A stretch of 64,000 bases of DNA. Origin: Mycolicibacterium iranicum. GTDB taxonomy: Bacteria; Actinomycetota; Actinomycetes; Mycobacteriales; Mycobacteriaceae. This document shows positions 15,488 through 24,545 of the stretch, piece after piece (within the stretch, counting starts at the first letter, position 1; the number at the start of each line of letters is the position of its first letter). The position numbers and the translations under genes were made by a program. The notes under the pieces are model-generated. The model was not told the DNA's origin, ran no database searches, and worked only from the letters and a program-made list of their open reading frames with translations. The stretch spans positions 27,962-91,961 of the forward strand of contig NZ_LQPC01000018.1 in NCBI RefSeq assembly GCF_002101705.1. The letters are read 5' to 3'.

Positions 15488-17484
15488 CCCCGATCCACCG
15501 CTTTCGCCAGCGCCTCGCGCCCGAACGCGCAGTCGACCTCGCCGGACAGGCGTTTCAGCGATTCACCGGCCCGCGGGTCACCCAACCGCACGCCGTCGAG
15601 GGACGCTCTCAGCGCGACCGCCGTCTGTCCGCCGCGCTCCGCCGCTTTCACGGCCTCCCGGACCGCAGCCACCGCCCCGTGATCGTCGCGGCGGGCCGCC
15701 ATCGTCCACGCCCGCGCCAGCGCCAGCTCCGGGGCGAACAGCATCGACTTCAGACCGTGCCGAGACTCGGCGCGCGACAACGCTTTTCCCGCCTCCACAG
15801 TCTGGCCGAGCTGGCCCAGTGCCTGTGCGAGCAGCATCCACGCCAGCGGCCCCCACGAATACCCGGTGGGGGCCAGCGTCGCCGCGGCCTCGCGCAGCAA
15901 GGTCACCGCACGTGGCAGCTCACCCGCAGCGATCAGGGCATCGGCGATCAGCACCTCGCCGATCGCGCGCCCAGGCTGACGACGCTGGGCGAGATCGGTC
16001 AACCGCTGGGCCAGGCCGAGCGCCTTTTCCGGCTCGCCGGTCATCACCAGTGTCGTCGTCTGACCGAATCCACTGGTGAACCGCAGCAGCCCCGGCTGGC
16101 CGGCGCTCAGCGCCCGCTCGGCCAACGCGTCGACGTCGGAAAACCGACCCATCCGCGCCGAACTCAGCGCGGCAGCCGAGGCTGCCCAACCCACGGCGGT
16201 GTCGTCGGCATCCGGTGATTCCAAAACCTCGGCCGCGATTTCCCTTGCCCGGCTGACATTGCCGGCATTCATTGTGAACGTCGCGGACAGGGCGTCCAAC
16301 GTGATCCGCGCTGTCGGTGACGACACCTTTCCCCGGGTGGCACGCAGAAACGCCGTTGCCCGTTCTGGTTCGGACAGCATCCAGAACTGATTGGCCGCTG
16401 TCGGCAGCGCCCACGCCATCAACTCGTCCTCGGTCAGTTCGCCGGGATCGATTGCGGCGAGAACGGAGTCGGCCTCCCGTCCGCGACCCTGCCAGGCAAG
16501 CGCATAGCCGACGGTCAGCCGGGCATCGAGGTCCGACGACTGCCCGAGCGCGGCCCGACCCAGACGTTCGCTGAGTTCGAGGTCGCCGAGCCGCAGCGCC
16601 TCGCGAGCCGCGGCACACACCTCGGACGCCGACTGAGGACGATCGCTGCCGATAGCCAGCGCCGCCATCCGCAGTTGTCCCACCACCCCGGAGCTGCCAG
16701 CCGACAGGCGTTCGACCATGGCGGTGCGCAACCGCCGCAGATCGGGCCCGCCCATCGCGTCCCGGACCGCGTCGAGGAACAGCGGATGCGCCGGGCGCAG
16801 GCCGTCGTCCGTTTCGACGACCGCGCCGCTTTCGAGCGCCGCACCCACCGCGTCGTGGCCCGCGAGCGCTTCCGCGTCAACGCGCGGCAGCGGATCTGCC
16901 ACCGACAGGAATTCCAGCACCCGGTGCGCTGCGGCAGGCAGCGTCTCGACGAATTCGGCGACCTGCGCCATCAACCGGCTGTCGTCGTGGCCCGGGGGCT
17001 GCAGGTCGACTCGCGTCAGCAGACCGTCGCGCCACAGGGCGGTCACCTCGGCCGGCACCGGGCCGGCGTTCACCGTCGCGGTGACGAGCAGGCGCGCCGT
17101 ACCCGCCAGCGCCAGCTGATAGACGAGTGCGGCCGACAGCGTGTCCAGCAGGTGCGCATCGTCGACGATCAGCAGCCGCCCGTCCCCGAGCGTCTCCCTC
17201 GCGGCCCGCAACACCGTGGTGGTCGTGCCCGTCTCCGGCACGTCGAGAAGTCTCTCGAACGCGGCGAACGGAACTGCCTGCCGCGACGCCGTCGCGCACA
17301 CCCACTCGACGCGGGGAAAACCCGCGCCAACGCGTTCGGCGGCGAGCCGCACCAGCGTCGTCTTGCCGACACCCGCCGGACCGATCAGCACCGCGCCGGC
17401 GCGGGTGCGCACCCCGAATTCGAGCTGGTCGAGGGCCGGCTCGGTGGGAGCGATCACCCATCCGAGAGGCAGAGGCGCAGGCAC
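15484..17484 (-). CDS. Large AAA/STAND-type ATPase with TPR-like repeats (Rv1204c-like)
   Basis: 666-aa cytoplasmic protein resembling LuxR-type MalT regulators in its first two thirds but with no C-terminal DNA-binding helix-turn-helix visible. Walker A is GPAGVGKTT (about residues 35-43), Walker B LLIVDDAH (about 103-110). Residues 250-660 are Ala/Leu/Glu-rich helical repeats (such as AREALRLGDLELSERLGRAA and LAQALGQLGQTVEAGKALSR) that look like TPR units. GTG 17484 has TAGACT 7 nt upstream. M. tuberculosis Rv1204c, also beside the LOG gene, is the positional counterpart. Signal sensing through a partner is likely; the ligand is unknown. Confidence 0.75.
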   Translation of the reverse strand: MPAPLPLGWVIAPTEPALDQLEFGVRTRAGAVLIGPAGVGKTTLVRLAAERVGAGFPRVEWVCATASRQAVPFAAFERLLDVPETGTTTTVLRAARETLGDGRLLIVDDAHLLDTLSAALVYQLALAGTARLLVTATVNAGPVPAEVTALWRDGLLTRVDLQPPGHDDSRLMAQVAEFVETLPAAAHRVLEFLSVADPLPRVDAEALAGHDAVGAALESGAVVETDDGLRPAHPLFLDAVRDAMGGPDLRRLRTAMVERLSAGSSGVVGQLRMAALAIGSDRPQSASEVCAAAREALRLGDLELSERLGRAALGQSSDLDARLTVGYALAWQGRGREADSVLAAIDPGELTEDELMAWALPTAANQFWMLSEPERATAFLRATRGKVSSPTARITLDALSATFTMNAGNVSRAREIAAEVLESPDADDTAVGWAASAAALSSARMGRFSDVDALAERALSAGQPGLLRFTSGFGQTTTLVMTGEPEKALGLAQRLTDLAQRRQPGRAIGEVLIADALIAAGELPRAVTLLREAAATLAPTGYSWGPLAWMLLAQALGQLGQTVEAGKALSRAESRHGLKSMLFAPELALARAWTMAARRDDHGAVAAVREAVKAAERGGQTAVALRASLDGVRLGDPRAGESLKRLSGEVDCAFGREALAKAVDRG

Positions 17485-17491
17485 ACGCCGG

Positions 17492-17509
17492 AGTCTATGT
17501 CGCTAGGTT
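17492..17509. promoter_or_regulatory. Divergent leaderless promoters between the ATPase and LOG genes
   Basis: Minus strand: TAGACT (17492-17497), 7 nt, GTG 17484. Plus strand: TAGGTT (17504-17509), 6 nt, GTG 17516. The two -10 boxes are only 6 bp apart, so RNA polymerases must compete for this 31-bp gap. Confidence 0.5.
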
Positions 17510-17515
17510 GGTGAT

Positions 17516-18079
17516 GTGTCCCGAGATCCAGACCGTGAGTGGGCAGTCTGCGTCTACTGCGCATCGGGCCCGGTTCACCCCGAGCTGTTGGCGCTGGCAA
17601 GCAAAGTCGGAAAGGGCATCGCCGATCGCGGTTGGACCCTTGTGTCGGGCGGGGGCAACGTCTCGGCGATGGGGGCGGTGGCGGCCGCCGCGCGCTCGCA
17701 CGGCGGATACACAGTGGGGGTGATCCCCAAGGCTCTCGTGCACAGGGAAGTCGCCGACACCGAAGCCGACGAACTCGTCGTCACCGACACGATGCGGGAA
17801 CGCAAGCAGGTGATGGAGGACCGCGCCGATGCGTTCATTGCGCTGCCCGGCGGCATCGGAACCCTCGAAGAATTCTTTGAAGCCTGGACAGCGGGCTATT
17901 TGGGTATGCACACGAAGCCGATCGTGATGCTCGACACTGTTGGGCACTACGACGGTCTCCTGGCATGGCTGCGGGGGTTGGTCGGAACCGGGTACGTCGC
18001 TGAGGGTGCGATGCGGCGTCTCGTTGTCGTCGATGACGTGGACGACGCTCTGGCTGCCTGCGCTCCACCGCTAGGGTGA
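17516..18079 (+). CDS. LOG-family cytokinin-riboside-monophosphate phosphoribohydrolase
   Basis: 187-aa Rossmann-fold enzyme of the Lonely Guy family, which releases free cytokinin bases from their nucleoside monophosphates; the M. tuberculosis homologue is Rv1205. Visible motifs: VYCASGP near the start, VSGGGNVSAMGAVAAAA (about 44-60), MRERKQVMEDRADAFIALPG and the signature PGGIGTLEEFFEAW (about 108-121). GTG 17516 fits a leaderless promoter. fadD6 follows 33 bp later, so the two may be cotranscribed. Confidence 0.9.
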   Translation: MSRDPDREWAVCVYCASGPVHPELLALASKVGKGIADRGWTLVSGGGNVSAMGAVAAAARSHGGYTVGVIPKALVHREVADTEADELVVTDTMRERKQVMEDRADAFIALPGGIGTLEEFFEAWTAGYLGMHTKPIVMLDTVGHYDGLLAWLRGLVGTGYVAEGAMRRLVVVDDVDDALAACAPPLG

Positions 18080-18112
18080 CCCACAAAAATCGAAGCGGAG
18101 GAAAAACGGCCG

Positions 18113-19918
18113 ATGACCGAGCAGAAGTCCGGGACCCGTCACAGCGTCGGGTTGATCGATATCGCCAAGCAGGTTCCGGGTCTGCTGAAGGACACGCCGA
18201 CGATGGTGCGCGGCGTCGTCACCGGCTTCGGTGCCAGGCCATCGGCGAAGACCTCGATCGGAAAGGTCTTCCAGGAGCGCGCAGCCCAACATGCAGGCAA
18301 TGTGTTTCTGAAGTTCGAGGACACCGAGATCACCTACGGCGAGGCCAACGAGATGGTCAACCGCTATGCGGCGGTGCTGGCCGCCAAGGGTGTCGGCCAC
18401 GGTGACGTCGTCGGCATCATGATGCGCAACTCGCCCGAACCGATTCTGCTGATGCTCGCGGCGGTCAAGTGCGGGGCGATCTCGGGGATGCTGAACTTCC
18501 ACCAGCGTGATGAGGTGCTCAAGCACAGCCTGGGCTTGCTGGACGCGGCGGTGGTGGTCGCCGAGACCGAGTTCGTCGAGCACATCACCGACTCGGGCGC
18601 CGACACCGACGGGCTGATGACGCTCGACGACCTCAAGCAACTCGCCGAGACCGCGCCGACCTCCAACCCCGCAACCACCGCGGCAGTGCTGGCCAAGGAC
18701 AAGGCGTTCTACATCTTCACCTCGGGCACCACCGGGATGCCGAAGGCCAGCGTCATGACCCACTACCGCTGGCTGCGGGCTCTCGCCGGCTTCGGCGGTC
18801 TCGGGATGCGGCTGAACTCTCACGACACGCTGTACTGCTGCCTGCCGCTCTACCACAACAACGCGCTGACGGTGGCGCTGTCCTCGGTGGTGAACACGGG
18901 TGCCGCGCTGGCCATCGGTAAGTCGTTCTCGGCATCGAAGTTCTGGGACGACGTGATCCGCTACGACGCCACCGCGTTCGTCTATATCGGCGAGGTCTGC
19001 GCGTATCTGCTTAACCAGCCGGAGAAGCCGACCGACCGCCAGCACAAGGTGCGGGTCATCTGTGGCAACGGGTTGCGGCCGGCGATCTGGGACGACTTCA
19101 CCCAACGCTTCGGCATCAAGCGGGTCTGCGAGTTCTACTCGGCCAGCGAAAGCAATACGGCGTTCGTCAACTTCTTCAACCTCGACAAGACCACGGGCAT
19201 CTGTCCCAGCCCGGTGGCCTTCGTCGAGTACGACGAATCCGGCGACCCGGTCCGCGACGACAACGGCCGAGTCAAGAAGGTCAAGAACGGCGAGCCCGGC
19301 CTTCTGCTGTCGAAGGTCAGCAGCTTCCAGCCCTTCGACGGCTACACCGACAAGAAGGAGTCGGAGAAGAAGCTCGTCCGCGACGCCTTCAAGGAGGGTG
19401 ACGTCTGGTTCAACACCGGCGACCTGATGCGGGCGCAGGGCTTCGGGCATGCGGCGTTCACCGACCGGCTCGGTGACACCTTCCGCTGGAAAGGCGAGAA
19501 CGTGGCCACCACCGAGGTCGAGGCCGCCCTGTCCACCGATTCGCAGGTCGAGGAGGCCACGGTGTTCGGCGTCGAGGTGCCCGACACCGGCGGAAAGGCC
19601 GGCATGGCCGCGATCCAGCTCAAAGAAGGCAAGGAGTTCGACGGCAAGGCGCTGGCGAAGGCGGCCTTCGACAAGCTGCCCGGCTATGCCGTGCCGCTGT
19701 TCGTGCGCGTCGTGGAGGAACTGGCTCACACGTCGACCTTCAAGAGTCAGAAGGGTGACCTGCGCAAGGAGGGCTACGGCGGTTCCAGTGGCGAGGGCGA
19801 CGAAGACGACGTGAAGGTTGAAGACCCGATCTTCGTGCTGTCGGGCCGCGACGAGGGCTACGTCGAGTTCTACGAGGAGTACCTCGTCGAGGTCAAGGAC
19901 GGCAAGAAGCCCAAGTAG
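18113..19918 (+). CDS. fadD6: Very-long-chain acyl-CoA synthetase FadD6
   Basis: AMP-forming fatty acid-CoA ligase of 601 aa (M. tuberculosis FadD6 about 597), of the FATP-like type. Core motifs: FYIFTSGTTGMPKASVMTHY (about residues 198-217), FYSASESNTAFVNFFN, NTGDLMRAQGFGHAAFTDRLGDTFRWKGENV (about 428-458, split here into ANL motifs), and a C-terminal KSQKGDLRKEGYGG. ATG 18113 has the purine-rich GGAGGAAAAACGG before it. The C-terminus runs DEGYVEFYEEYLVEVKDGKK. It activates long-chain fatty acids for lipid synthesis or oxidation, membrane-associated. Confidence 0.92.
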   Translation: MTEQKSGTRHSVGLIDIAKQVPGLLKDTPTMVRGVVTGFGARPSAKTSIGKVFQERAAQHAGNVFLKFEDTEITYGEANEMVNRYAAVLAAKGVGHGDVVGIMMRNSPEPILLMLAAVKCGAISGMLNFHQRDEVLKHSLGLLDAAVVVAETEFVEHITDSGADTDGLMTLDDLKQLAETAPTSNPATTAAVLAKDKAFYIFTSGTTGMPKASVMTHYRWLRALAGFGGLGMRLNSHDTLYCCLPLYHNNALTVALSSVVNTGAALAIGKSFSASKFWDDVIRYDATAFVYIGEVCAYLLNQPEKPTDRQHKVRVICGNGLRPAIWDDFTQRFGIKRVCEFYSASESNTAFVNFFNLDKTTGICPSPVAFVEYDESGDPVRDDNGRVKKVKNGEPGLLLSKVSSFQPFDGYTDKKESEKKLVRDAFKEGDVWFNTGDLMRAQGFGHAAFTDRLGDTFRWKGENVATTEVEAALSTDSQVEEATVFGVEVPDTGGKAGMAAIQLKEGKEFDGKALAKAAFDKLPGYAVPLFVRVVEELAHTSTFKSQKGDLRKEGYGGSSGEGDEDDVKVEDPIFVLSGRDEGYVEFYEEYLVEVKDGKKPK

Positions 19919-19929
19919 GAGGCGAATCG

Positions 19930-19966
19930 GGCGCGCAAAACGACGCTGAGCGTCGTCGAGCGCGCC
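19930..19966 (+). terminator. Stem-loop after fadD6
   Basis: The inner palindrome CGACGCT-G-AGCGTCG (19941-19955) is nested in an outer pair GGCGCGC (19930-19936) and GCGCGCC (19960-19966). There is no T-tract. It sits 12 bp after the fadD6 stop and before the folP2 promoter, so it can end the fadD6 transcript. ACGACGCTGAG recurs in the inverted repeat near 63522. Confidence 0.6.
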
Positions 19967-19983
19967 GGATTCACGGCGAAACG

Positions 19984-19989
19984 TAGCCT
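19984..19989 (+). promoter_or_regulatory. -10 box of folP2 (leaderless)
   Basis: TAGCCT, 6 nt (GGTGAC), GTG 19996. It fixes the start and opens the folP2-gpgS unit. Confidence 0.5.
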
Positions 19990-19995
19990 GGTGAC

Positions 19996-20871
19996 GTGCA
20001 GTCGACGTTTCTGGGGCGCCCGGTGGCGGGTGATCGCGCGCTGATCATGGCGATCGTGAATCGCACCCCGGATTCGTTCTACGACCGCGGCGCGACGTTC
20101 ACCGACGACGCGGCCAAAGAAGCCGCGCATCGCGTCGTCGCCGACGGCGCCGACATCGTCGACGTCGGCGGGGTCAAAGCCGGTCCGGGCGAGATGGTCG
20201 ACGTCGACGAGGAGATCGCACGCGTTGTGCCGTTCATCGAATGGTTGCGTGGCACCTTTCCGGATCAGCTGATCAGCGTCGACACCTGGCGCGCAGAGGT
20301 CGCCAAACAGGCATGCGCGGCGGGTGCGGACCTCATCAACGACACCTGGGCTGGCGCCGATCCCGACCTGCCCGGGGTCGCGGCCGAGTTCAACGCCGGC
20401 CTGGTCTGCTCCCATACCGGCGGTGCGGCCCCGCGGACACGGCCGTTCCGCGTCAACTACGGGCTGTCCGAGCGGGGCGTGGTCGACGACGTCATCGCCG
20501 AGGTGACCTCAGCGGGCGAGCGCGCCGCAGCGCTCGGCGTGCGGCGGGACGGCATCGTCATCGATCCGACCCACGATTTCGGCAAGAACACTTATCACGG
20601 TCTTAGTTTGTTGCGCCACGTGGAAGACCTTGTAAAAACTGGATGGCCGGTCCTGATGGCGCTCAGCAACAAGGATTTCGTCGGGGAAACTCTGGGTGTG
20701 AGCCTCACTGAACGCCTGGAGGGCACCCTGGCCGCGACGGCACTCGCCGCCGCGGCGGGAGCCGCGATGTTCCGGGTGCACGAGGTGGGGCCCACACGTC
20801 GGGTACTGGAGATGGTTGCGTCGATCCAAGGCGCCCGTCCGCCGAAACGCACGGTGAGGGGATTGGCATGA
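19996..20871 (+). CDS. folP2: Dihydropteroate synthase homologue FolP2
   Basis: TIM-barrel protein of 291 aa in the dihydropteroate synthase family. Pterin-site motifs are seen: MAIVNRTPDSFYDRG (about residues 16-30), VDVGGVKAGPGEMVDVDEEI, ISVDTWRAEVA, LINDTWAGADP. As I recall, mycobacterial FolP2 does not act as a true DHPS in tests, and the protein is linked by position to GpgS (Rv1208); the motif DxGGVKAGPGE differs from the DVGGESTRPG of real DHPS, which fits. It overlaps gpgS by 4 nt (ATGA), so the pair is translationally coupled. Confidence 0.9.
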   Translation: MQSTFLGRPVAGDRALIMAIVNRTPDSFYDRGATFTDDAAKEAAHRVVADGADIVDVGGVKAGPGEMVDVDEEIARVVPFIEWLRGTFPDQLISVDTWRAEVAKQACAAGADLINDTWAGADPDLPGVAAEFNAGLVCSHTGGAAPRTRPFRVNYGLSERGVVDDVIAEVTSAGERAAALGVRRDGIVIDPTHDFGKNTYHGLSLLRHVEDLVKTGWPVLMALSNKDFVGETLGVSLTERLEGTLAATALAAAAGAAMFRVHEVGPTRRVLEMVASIQGARPPKRTVRGLA

Positions 20872-21827
20872 CCGTTCTGTCTGATCGCGTGGACGAATTG
20901 ACCGCGCACGGGGTGGCCGATCATCCCTGGTTGAGTGATCACAGCTGGAGCCGGCCGACCTGGACGATCGCCGAGTTGGAAGCCGCCAAGCGCGGGCGGA
21001 CCGTGTCCGTGGTGCTTCCTGCGCTCAACGAAGAGGAGACCGTCGCCAGCGTCGTGGAGACGATCACCCCGCTGCTGGGCGGTCTCGTGGACGAGCTGAT
21101 CGTGCTCGATTCCGGTTCCACCGACGACACCGAGATCCGCGCGGTCGCCGCGGGGGCCAGGGTGGTGAGCCGTGAGGTCGCACTGCCCGAGGTGGCGCCG
21201 CAGGCCGGCAAGGGCGAAGTCCTGTGGCGCTCGTTGGCCGCGACGACCGGCGATGTCATCGCCTTCGTCGACTCCGACCTGATCGACCCCGATCCGATGT
21301 TCGTGCCCAAGTTGCTCGGTCCGCTGTTGACGGCCGAGGGCGTGCATCTGGTCAAGGGCTTCTACCGGCGCCCGCTGAAGGTCAGTGGCAAGGAGGATGC
21401 CAACGGTGGTGGCCGCGTCACCGAGTTGGTCGCGCGTCCGCTGCTGGCCGCACTGCGTCCCGAGCTGATGTGCCTCTACCAGCCGCTGGGTGGCGAGTAC
21501 GCCGGCACCCGCGAGCTGCTGACCGCGGTGCCGTTCGCTCCTGGCTACGGTGTGGAGATCGGGCTGCTGATCGACACGTACGACCGGCTCGGGCTCGATG
21601 CCATCGCCCAGGTCAATCTCGGGGTGCGCACCCACCGCAACCGGCCGCTGACGGAGCTGGCATCGATGAGCAGGCAGGTCATCGCCACGCTGCTGTCGCG
21701 GTGCGGCGTCCCGGACTCCGGGGTCGGGCTGACTCAGTTCTTCGCCGACGGTGAGGACTACACCCCGCGGACGTCGACGGTGTCGCTGGCGGACCGCCCG
21801 CCGATGATCACGCTGCGCCCGCGCTAG
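20868..21827 (+). CDS. gpgS: Glucosyl-3-phosphoglycerate synthase
   Basis: GT81 retaining glycosyltransferase of 319 aa that transfers glucose from an NDP-glucose to 3-phosphoglycerate, the first step toward methylglucose lipopolysaccharide, a cytoplasmic polymethylated glucan regulating fatty acid synthase. GT-A motifs: VVLPALNEEETVASVV (about residues 47-62), LDSGSTDDT, the metal-binding FVDSDLIDPDP (about 141-151), EYAGTRELL and PFAPGYGVEIGLLIDTYDR. M. tuberculosis counterpart Rv1208. The start overlaps the folP2 stop. Confidence 0.95.
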   Translation: MTVLSDRVDELTAHGVADHPWLSDHSWSRPTWTIAELEAAKRGRTVSVVLPALNEEETVASVVETITPLLGGLVDELIVLDSGSTDDTEIRAVAAGARVVSREVALPEVAPQAGKGEVLWRSLAATTGDVIAFVDSDLIDPDPMFVPKLLGPLLTAEGVHLVKGFYRRPLKVSGKEDANGGGRVTELVARPLLAALRPELMCLYQPLGGEYAGTRELLTAVPFAPGYGVEIGLLIDTYDRLGLDAIAQVNLGVRTHRNRPLTELASMSRQVIATLLSRCGVPDSGVGLTQFFADGEDYTPRTSTVSLADRPPMITLRPR

Positions 21828-21878
21828 GACCCCGCGTCTGCGGGGGAGCTTGTCGCCGCCGTCGGGCAAGATCGAGGC

Positions 21879-22244
21879 GTGACTCTCGTCCTGCTGTATC
21901 TCGTCGTGCTCGTGCTCGTCGGCATAGTGCTGTTCGCCGTCGGGAGCGTGCTCTTCGGCCGTGGTGAGGAGCTTCCGCCGCTCCCCAAGGGCACCACCGC
22001 AACGGTGCTGCCCGCATCGGGGGTGACCGGCACCGACGTCGACGCGGTCAAGTTCACCCAAACCCTGCGGGGCTACAAGACCAGCGAGGTCGACTGGGTG
22101 CTCGACCGGCTGGGGCAGGAACTCGACGCGCTGCGGGGTGAACTCGCGGCGGTTCGCGCTGCCCACGGCATCCCCGCTCCCGCCGACGCTGACCATGAAC
22201 CCGCGCATGCCCTGCCGCCCGAGCTAGCACGGGACGACACGTGA
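21879..22244 (+). CDS. Membrane-anchored DivIVA-like small protein
   Basis: 121 aa with one N-terminal membrane helix (residues 3-24, LVLLYLVVLVLVGIVLFAVG) and a short DivIVA/Wag31-like segment, TLRGYKTSEVDWVLDRLGQELDALRGEL (two halves joined near residue 75), which is the DivIVA signature around a YxxxEVD core. M. tuberculosis Rv1209 is the positional counterpart. Its 3' end overlaps tagA by 4 nt (GTGA). A role near the growing pole is a guess from the DivIVA segment. The GTG 21879 start is preceded by CAAGAT 6 nt upstream, a weak leaderless box. Confidence 0.78.
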   Translation: MTLVLLYLVVLVLVGIVLFAVGSVLFGRGEELPPLPKGTTATVLPASGVTGTDVDAVKFTQTLRGYKTSEVDWVLDRLGQELDALRGELAAVRAAHGIPAPADADHEPAHALPPELARDDT

Positions 22245-22849
22245 CGGCGGCTGAGGTCGACGCCCGCGTCCGCTGCGGCTGGATCGACCAATCCCGGCTC
22301 TCTGCAGACGACTTCGCGCTGTACCGCGACTACCACGACACCGAATGGGGCCGCCCCCTTCGCGATTCGGCGGCTCTGTTCGAGCGGGTCAGCCTGGAGG
22401 CATTCCAGAGCGGCCTGTCGTGGCTGATCATCCTGCGCAAGCGGGAGAACTTCCGTGCCGCGTTCGACGGGTTCGACGTGGAACGGGTCGCGCGCTATGG
22501 CGATCGAGATGTCGAGCGCTTGATGGGCGATGCCGGAATCGTGCGCAACCGCGCCAAGATCGAGGCGACGATCGCCAATGCGCGCGTCGTGGCCGAGATG
22601 GCCGACGGTGGGGTCGACCTGGCCGAGTTGCTGTGGTCGTTCGCACCCGCTGACCGCGCGACGCGGGCGCGGCCTGCCAGCCTGTCGGACGTCGCGGCCG
22701 TGACAGCCGAATCCACGGCGATGGCCAAGGAACTCAAGAAGCGCGGCATGCGGTTCGTCGGCCCCACCACGGCCTACGCGCTGATGCAGGCCACCGGCAT
22801 GGTCGACGACCACGTGGCCGGCTGTTGGGTGCCGCGACTCGAGAACTGA
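22241..22849 (+). CDS. tagA: 3-methyladenine DNA glycosylase I
   Basis: Base excision repair glycosylase (TagI/HhH fold) of 202 aa that removes 3-methyladenine. Family motifs: RCGWID near residue 9, YHDTEWGRPLRDSAALFERV (about 31-50), EAFQSGLSWLIILRKRENFR (about 51-70), then MGDAGIVRNRAKIEATI and a C-terminal KKRGMRFVGPTTAYALMQATGMVDDH with zinc-binding residues near both ends. The GTG start overlaps the DivIVA-like gene. Homologue of Rv1210. Confidence 0.93.
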   Translation: MTAAEVDARVRCGWIDQSRLSADDFALYRDYHDTEWGRPLRDSAALFERVSLEAFQSGLSWLIILRKRENFRAAFDGFDVERVARYGDRDVERLMGDAGIVRNRAKIEATIANARVVAEMADGGVDLAELLWSFAPADRATRARPASLSDVAAVTAESTAMAKELKKRGMRFVGPTTAYALMQATGMVDDHVAGCWVPRLEN

Positions 22850-23073
22850 TGCAAGACGCGGTTACGTCCCGAGCGACCGCCTCGTGGCTACGGCGCCGGG
22901 GCCATCCGGGCAGCTATAGCCGGGTCTTCGCACACGAGCTGGCCCGGATAGGGAACAATGGAGGTCTGTAGCAGTTCAGAGTCGGGTGCTGTCAGTGCAT
23001 GTAGATGGTGCCTGATGCCGACTCACAAGCAGACCAGGCCCTGACGGGCGGCCCATGGTGGAGGGAGCACTCG

Positions 23074-23241
23074 ATGGCGGCGATGAAGCCCCGGACCGGA
23101 GACGGTCCACTGGAAGCAACCAAGGAGGGGCGAGGCATCGTGATGCGGGTTCCATTGGAAGGCGGTGGCCGCCTTGTCGTCGAACTCACGCCGGAGGAGG
23201 CCGCCGCGCTCGGCGATGAGCTGAAGGGCGTGACGAGCTAG
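23074..23241 (+). CDS. DUF3117 small conserved protein
   Basis: 55-aa actinobacterial protein: MAAMKPRTGDGPLEATKEGR, then GIVMRVPLEGGGRLVVEL and a helical end TPEEAAALGDEL. Function unknown; family DUF3117, counterpart Rv1211. ATG 23074 has GGAGGGAG 7-14 nt upstream; an in-frame GTG/ATG at 23005 lacks such a site and the family starts at MAAMKPR. The 224 bp before it (22850-23073) hold no gene I can support. Confidence 0.85.
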   Translation: MAAMKPRTGDGPLEATKEGRGIVMRVPLEGGGRLVVELTPEEAAALGDELKGVTS

Positions 23242-23253
23242 CGTCGCCTATCG

Positions 23254-24417
23254 CTACGCCGAGACTTTCCGGTAGATCTCCAGGGTCTGCTCGGCGATCT
23301 GCGCCCAGGAGAATTCGTCGATACACCGCCGACGTCCTGCGAGGCCGTATTGGCGGGCTCTGTTGGGGTCGGCGACCAGCGCGTTGACGGCCGAGGCCAG
23401 TTCGCGCTCGAAGGATTCGGTGTCGTTCGGGCTGTAGTGCACGAGCAGGCCGGTCCGCTGGTCGGCGACGACCTCGGGGATACCGCCCACATCAGAGGCG
23501 ACCACGGCCGTGCCGCAGGCCATCGCCTCGAGGTTGACGATGCCGAGCGGCTCGTACACCGACGGGCACACGAAAACCGTTGCTGCTGACAGTATTTCGT
23601 TTATCTTGGGTTGCGGCAGCATCTCCCGGACCCAGAACACGCCGGTGCGGGTGTTCGACAGTGTTTGGACCGCGGACGCGATCTCGTCGGCGATCTCGGG
23701 AGTGTCGGGGGCGCCCGCGCAGAGCACCAGCTGGACCTCGGGAGCGAAGTGATGGGCGGCCGCCACCAGGTGTGCCACGCCTTTCTGGCGCGTGATCCGG
23801 CCGACGAACGCGACGACGGGGCGTGACAGATCCACTCCGAGGGCGGTCAGCACGGAATCTTCACCGCCAGGTTCGACCGGGCGCCACTTTTCGGTGTCGA
23901 TCCCGTTGAGGACCACATGCACCCGCTCGGGGTCCAGCGCCGGGTAGGTGCGAAGAACATCCGCACGCATTCCCGAGCTCACCGCGATGACGGCGTCAGC
24001 GGCCTCAACGGCCGTCTTCTCCACCCAGGACGAGATGCGGTACCCGCCACCGAGTTGCTCTGCCTTCCACGGTCGCATCGGCTCGAGGGAGTGGGCGGTG
24101 AGAACGTGGGGTATGTCGTACAGCATGGCCGAAAGATGTCCTGCCATCCCGGCGTACCACGTGTGCGAATGAGCGACCGTTGCCGCCGACGCGGCGTTGA
24201 CCATGGCGAGGTCGGCCGACAGTGTCGCGAGCGCGGCGTTGGCACCGGTGAGCGCGGGGTCGGGCTGCGCGACCGTGGCGCCCGGCCGCGGCGCGCCCAT
24301 GCAGTACACGTCGACTTCGCACAGCCGTCGCAGTTGAGCGACGAGTTCAGTGACGTGTACGCCGGCGCCGCCGTACACCTCGGGTGGATATTCCCGTGTC
24401 ATCATCGCCACCCGCAT
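23254..24417 (-). CDS. glgM: Alpha-maltose-1-phosphate synthase GlgM
   Basis: GT4 glycosyltransferase of 387 aa (Rv1212c, formerly glgA) that makes maltose-1-phosphate from ADP-glucose and glucose-1-phosphate for alpha-glucan synthesis by GlgE. Motifs: MTREYPPEVYGGAGVHVTEL at the start, GRITRQKGVAHLV (about 200-212), and the nucleotide-sugar region PSVYEPLGIVNLEAMACGTA (about 285-304) with the conserved E-x7-E. The frame is open from 24495, but ATG 24417 matches the family start and stands 6 nt after TACGGT. Divergent from glgC, its ADP-glucose supplier. Confidence 0.94.
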   Translation of the reverse strand: MRVAMMTREYPPEVYGGAGVHVTELVAQLRRLCEVDVYCMGAPRPGATVAQPDPALTGANAALATLSADLAMVNAASAATVAHSHTWYAGMAGHLSAMLYDIPHVLTAHSLEPMRPWKAEQLGGGYRISSWVEKTAVEAADAVIAVSSGMRADVLRTYPALDPERVHVVLNGIDTEKWRPVEPGGEDSVLTALGVDLSRPVVAFVGRITRQKGVAHLVAAAHHFAPEVQLVLCAGAPDTPEIADEIASAVQTLSNTRTGVFWVREMLPQPKINEILSAATVFVCPSVYEPLGIVNLEAMACGTAVVASDVGGIPEVVADQRTGLLVHYSPNDTESFERELASAVNALVADPNRARQYGLAGRRRCIDEFSWAQIAEQTLEIYRKVSA

Positions 24418-24423
24418 GGTGTG

Positions 24424-24539
24424 ACCGTATCCAACTTCTGCGCGCGCTGCGAAGCATCCCCAATTGTCTTGATGGACAGCCCGAGAACTCGCCACAAAAG
24501 CCCGAATAGCTGGCCCCTGTCCGTACCTGCGGATAGGTT
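24424..24539. promoter_or_regulatory. Divergent leaderless promoters of glgM and glgC
   Basis: Minus strand: TACGGT (24424-24429), 6 nt, ATG 24417. Plus strand: TAGGTT (24534-24539), 6 nt, ATG 24546. The 128-bp region between the starts therefore carries both -10 boxes; no operator was recognised. Confidence 0.5.
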
Positions 24540-24545
24540 GGCATC

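Noticed and set aside
18071..19729. 552-aa - strand frame
   Set aside because: Antisense to fadD6, whose ANL motifs are intact throughout.
19996..20871. FolP2 as the sulfonamide target (true DHPS)
   Set aside because: Key DHPS residues differ (GGVKAGPGE in place of GGESTRPG) and the gene is coupled to gpgS, not to other folate genes.
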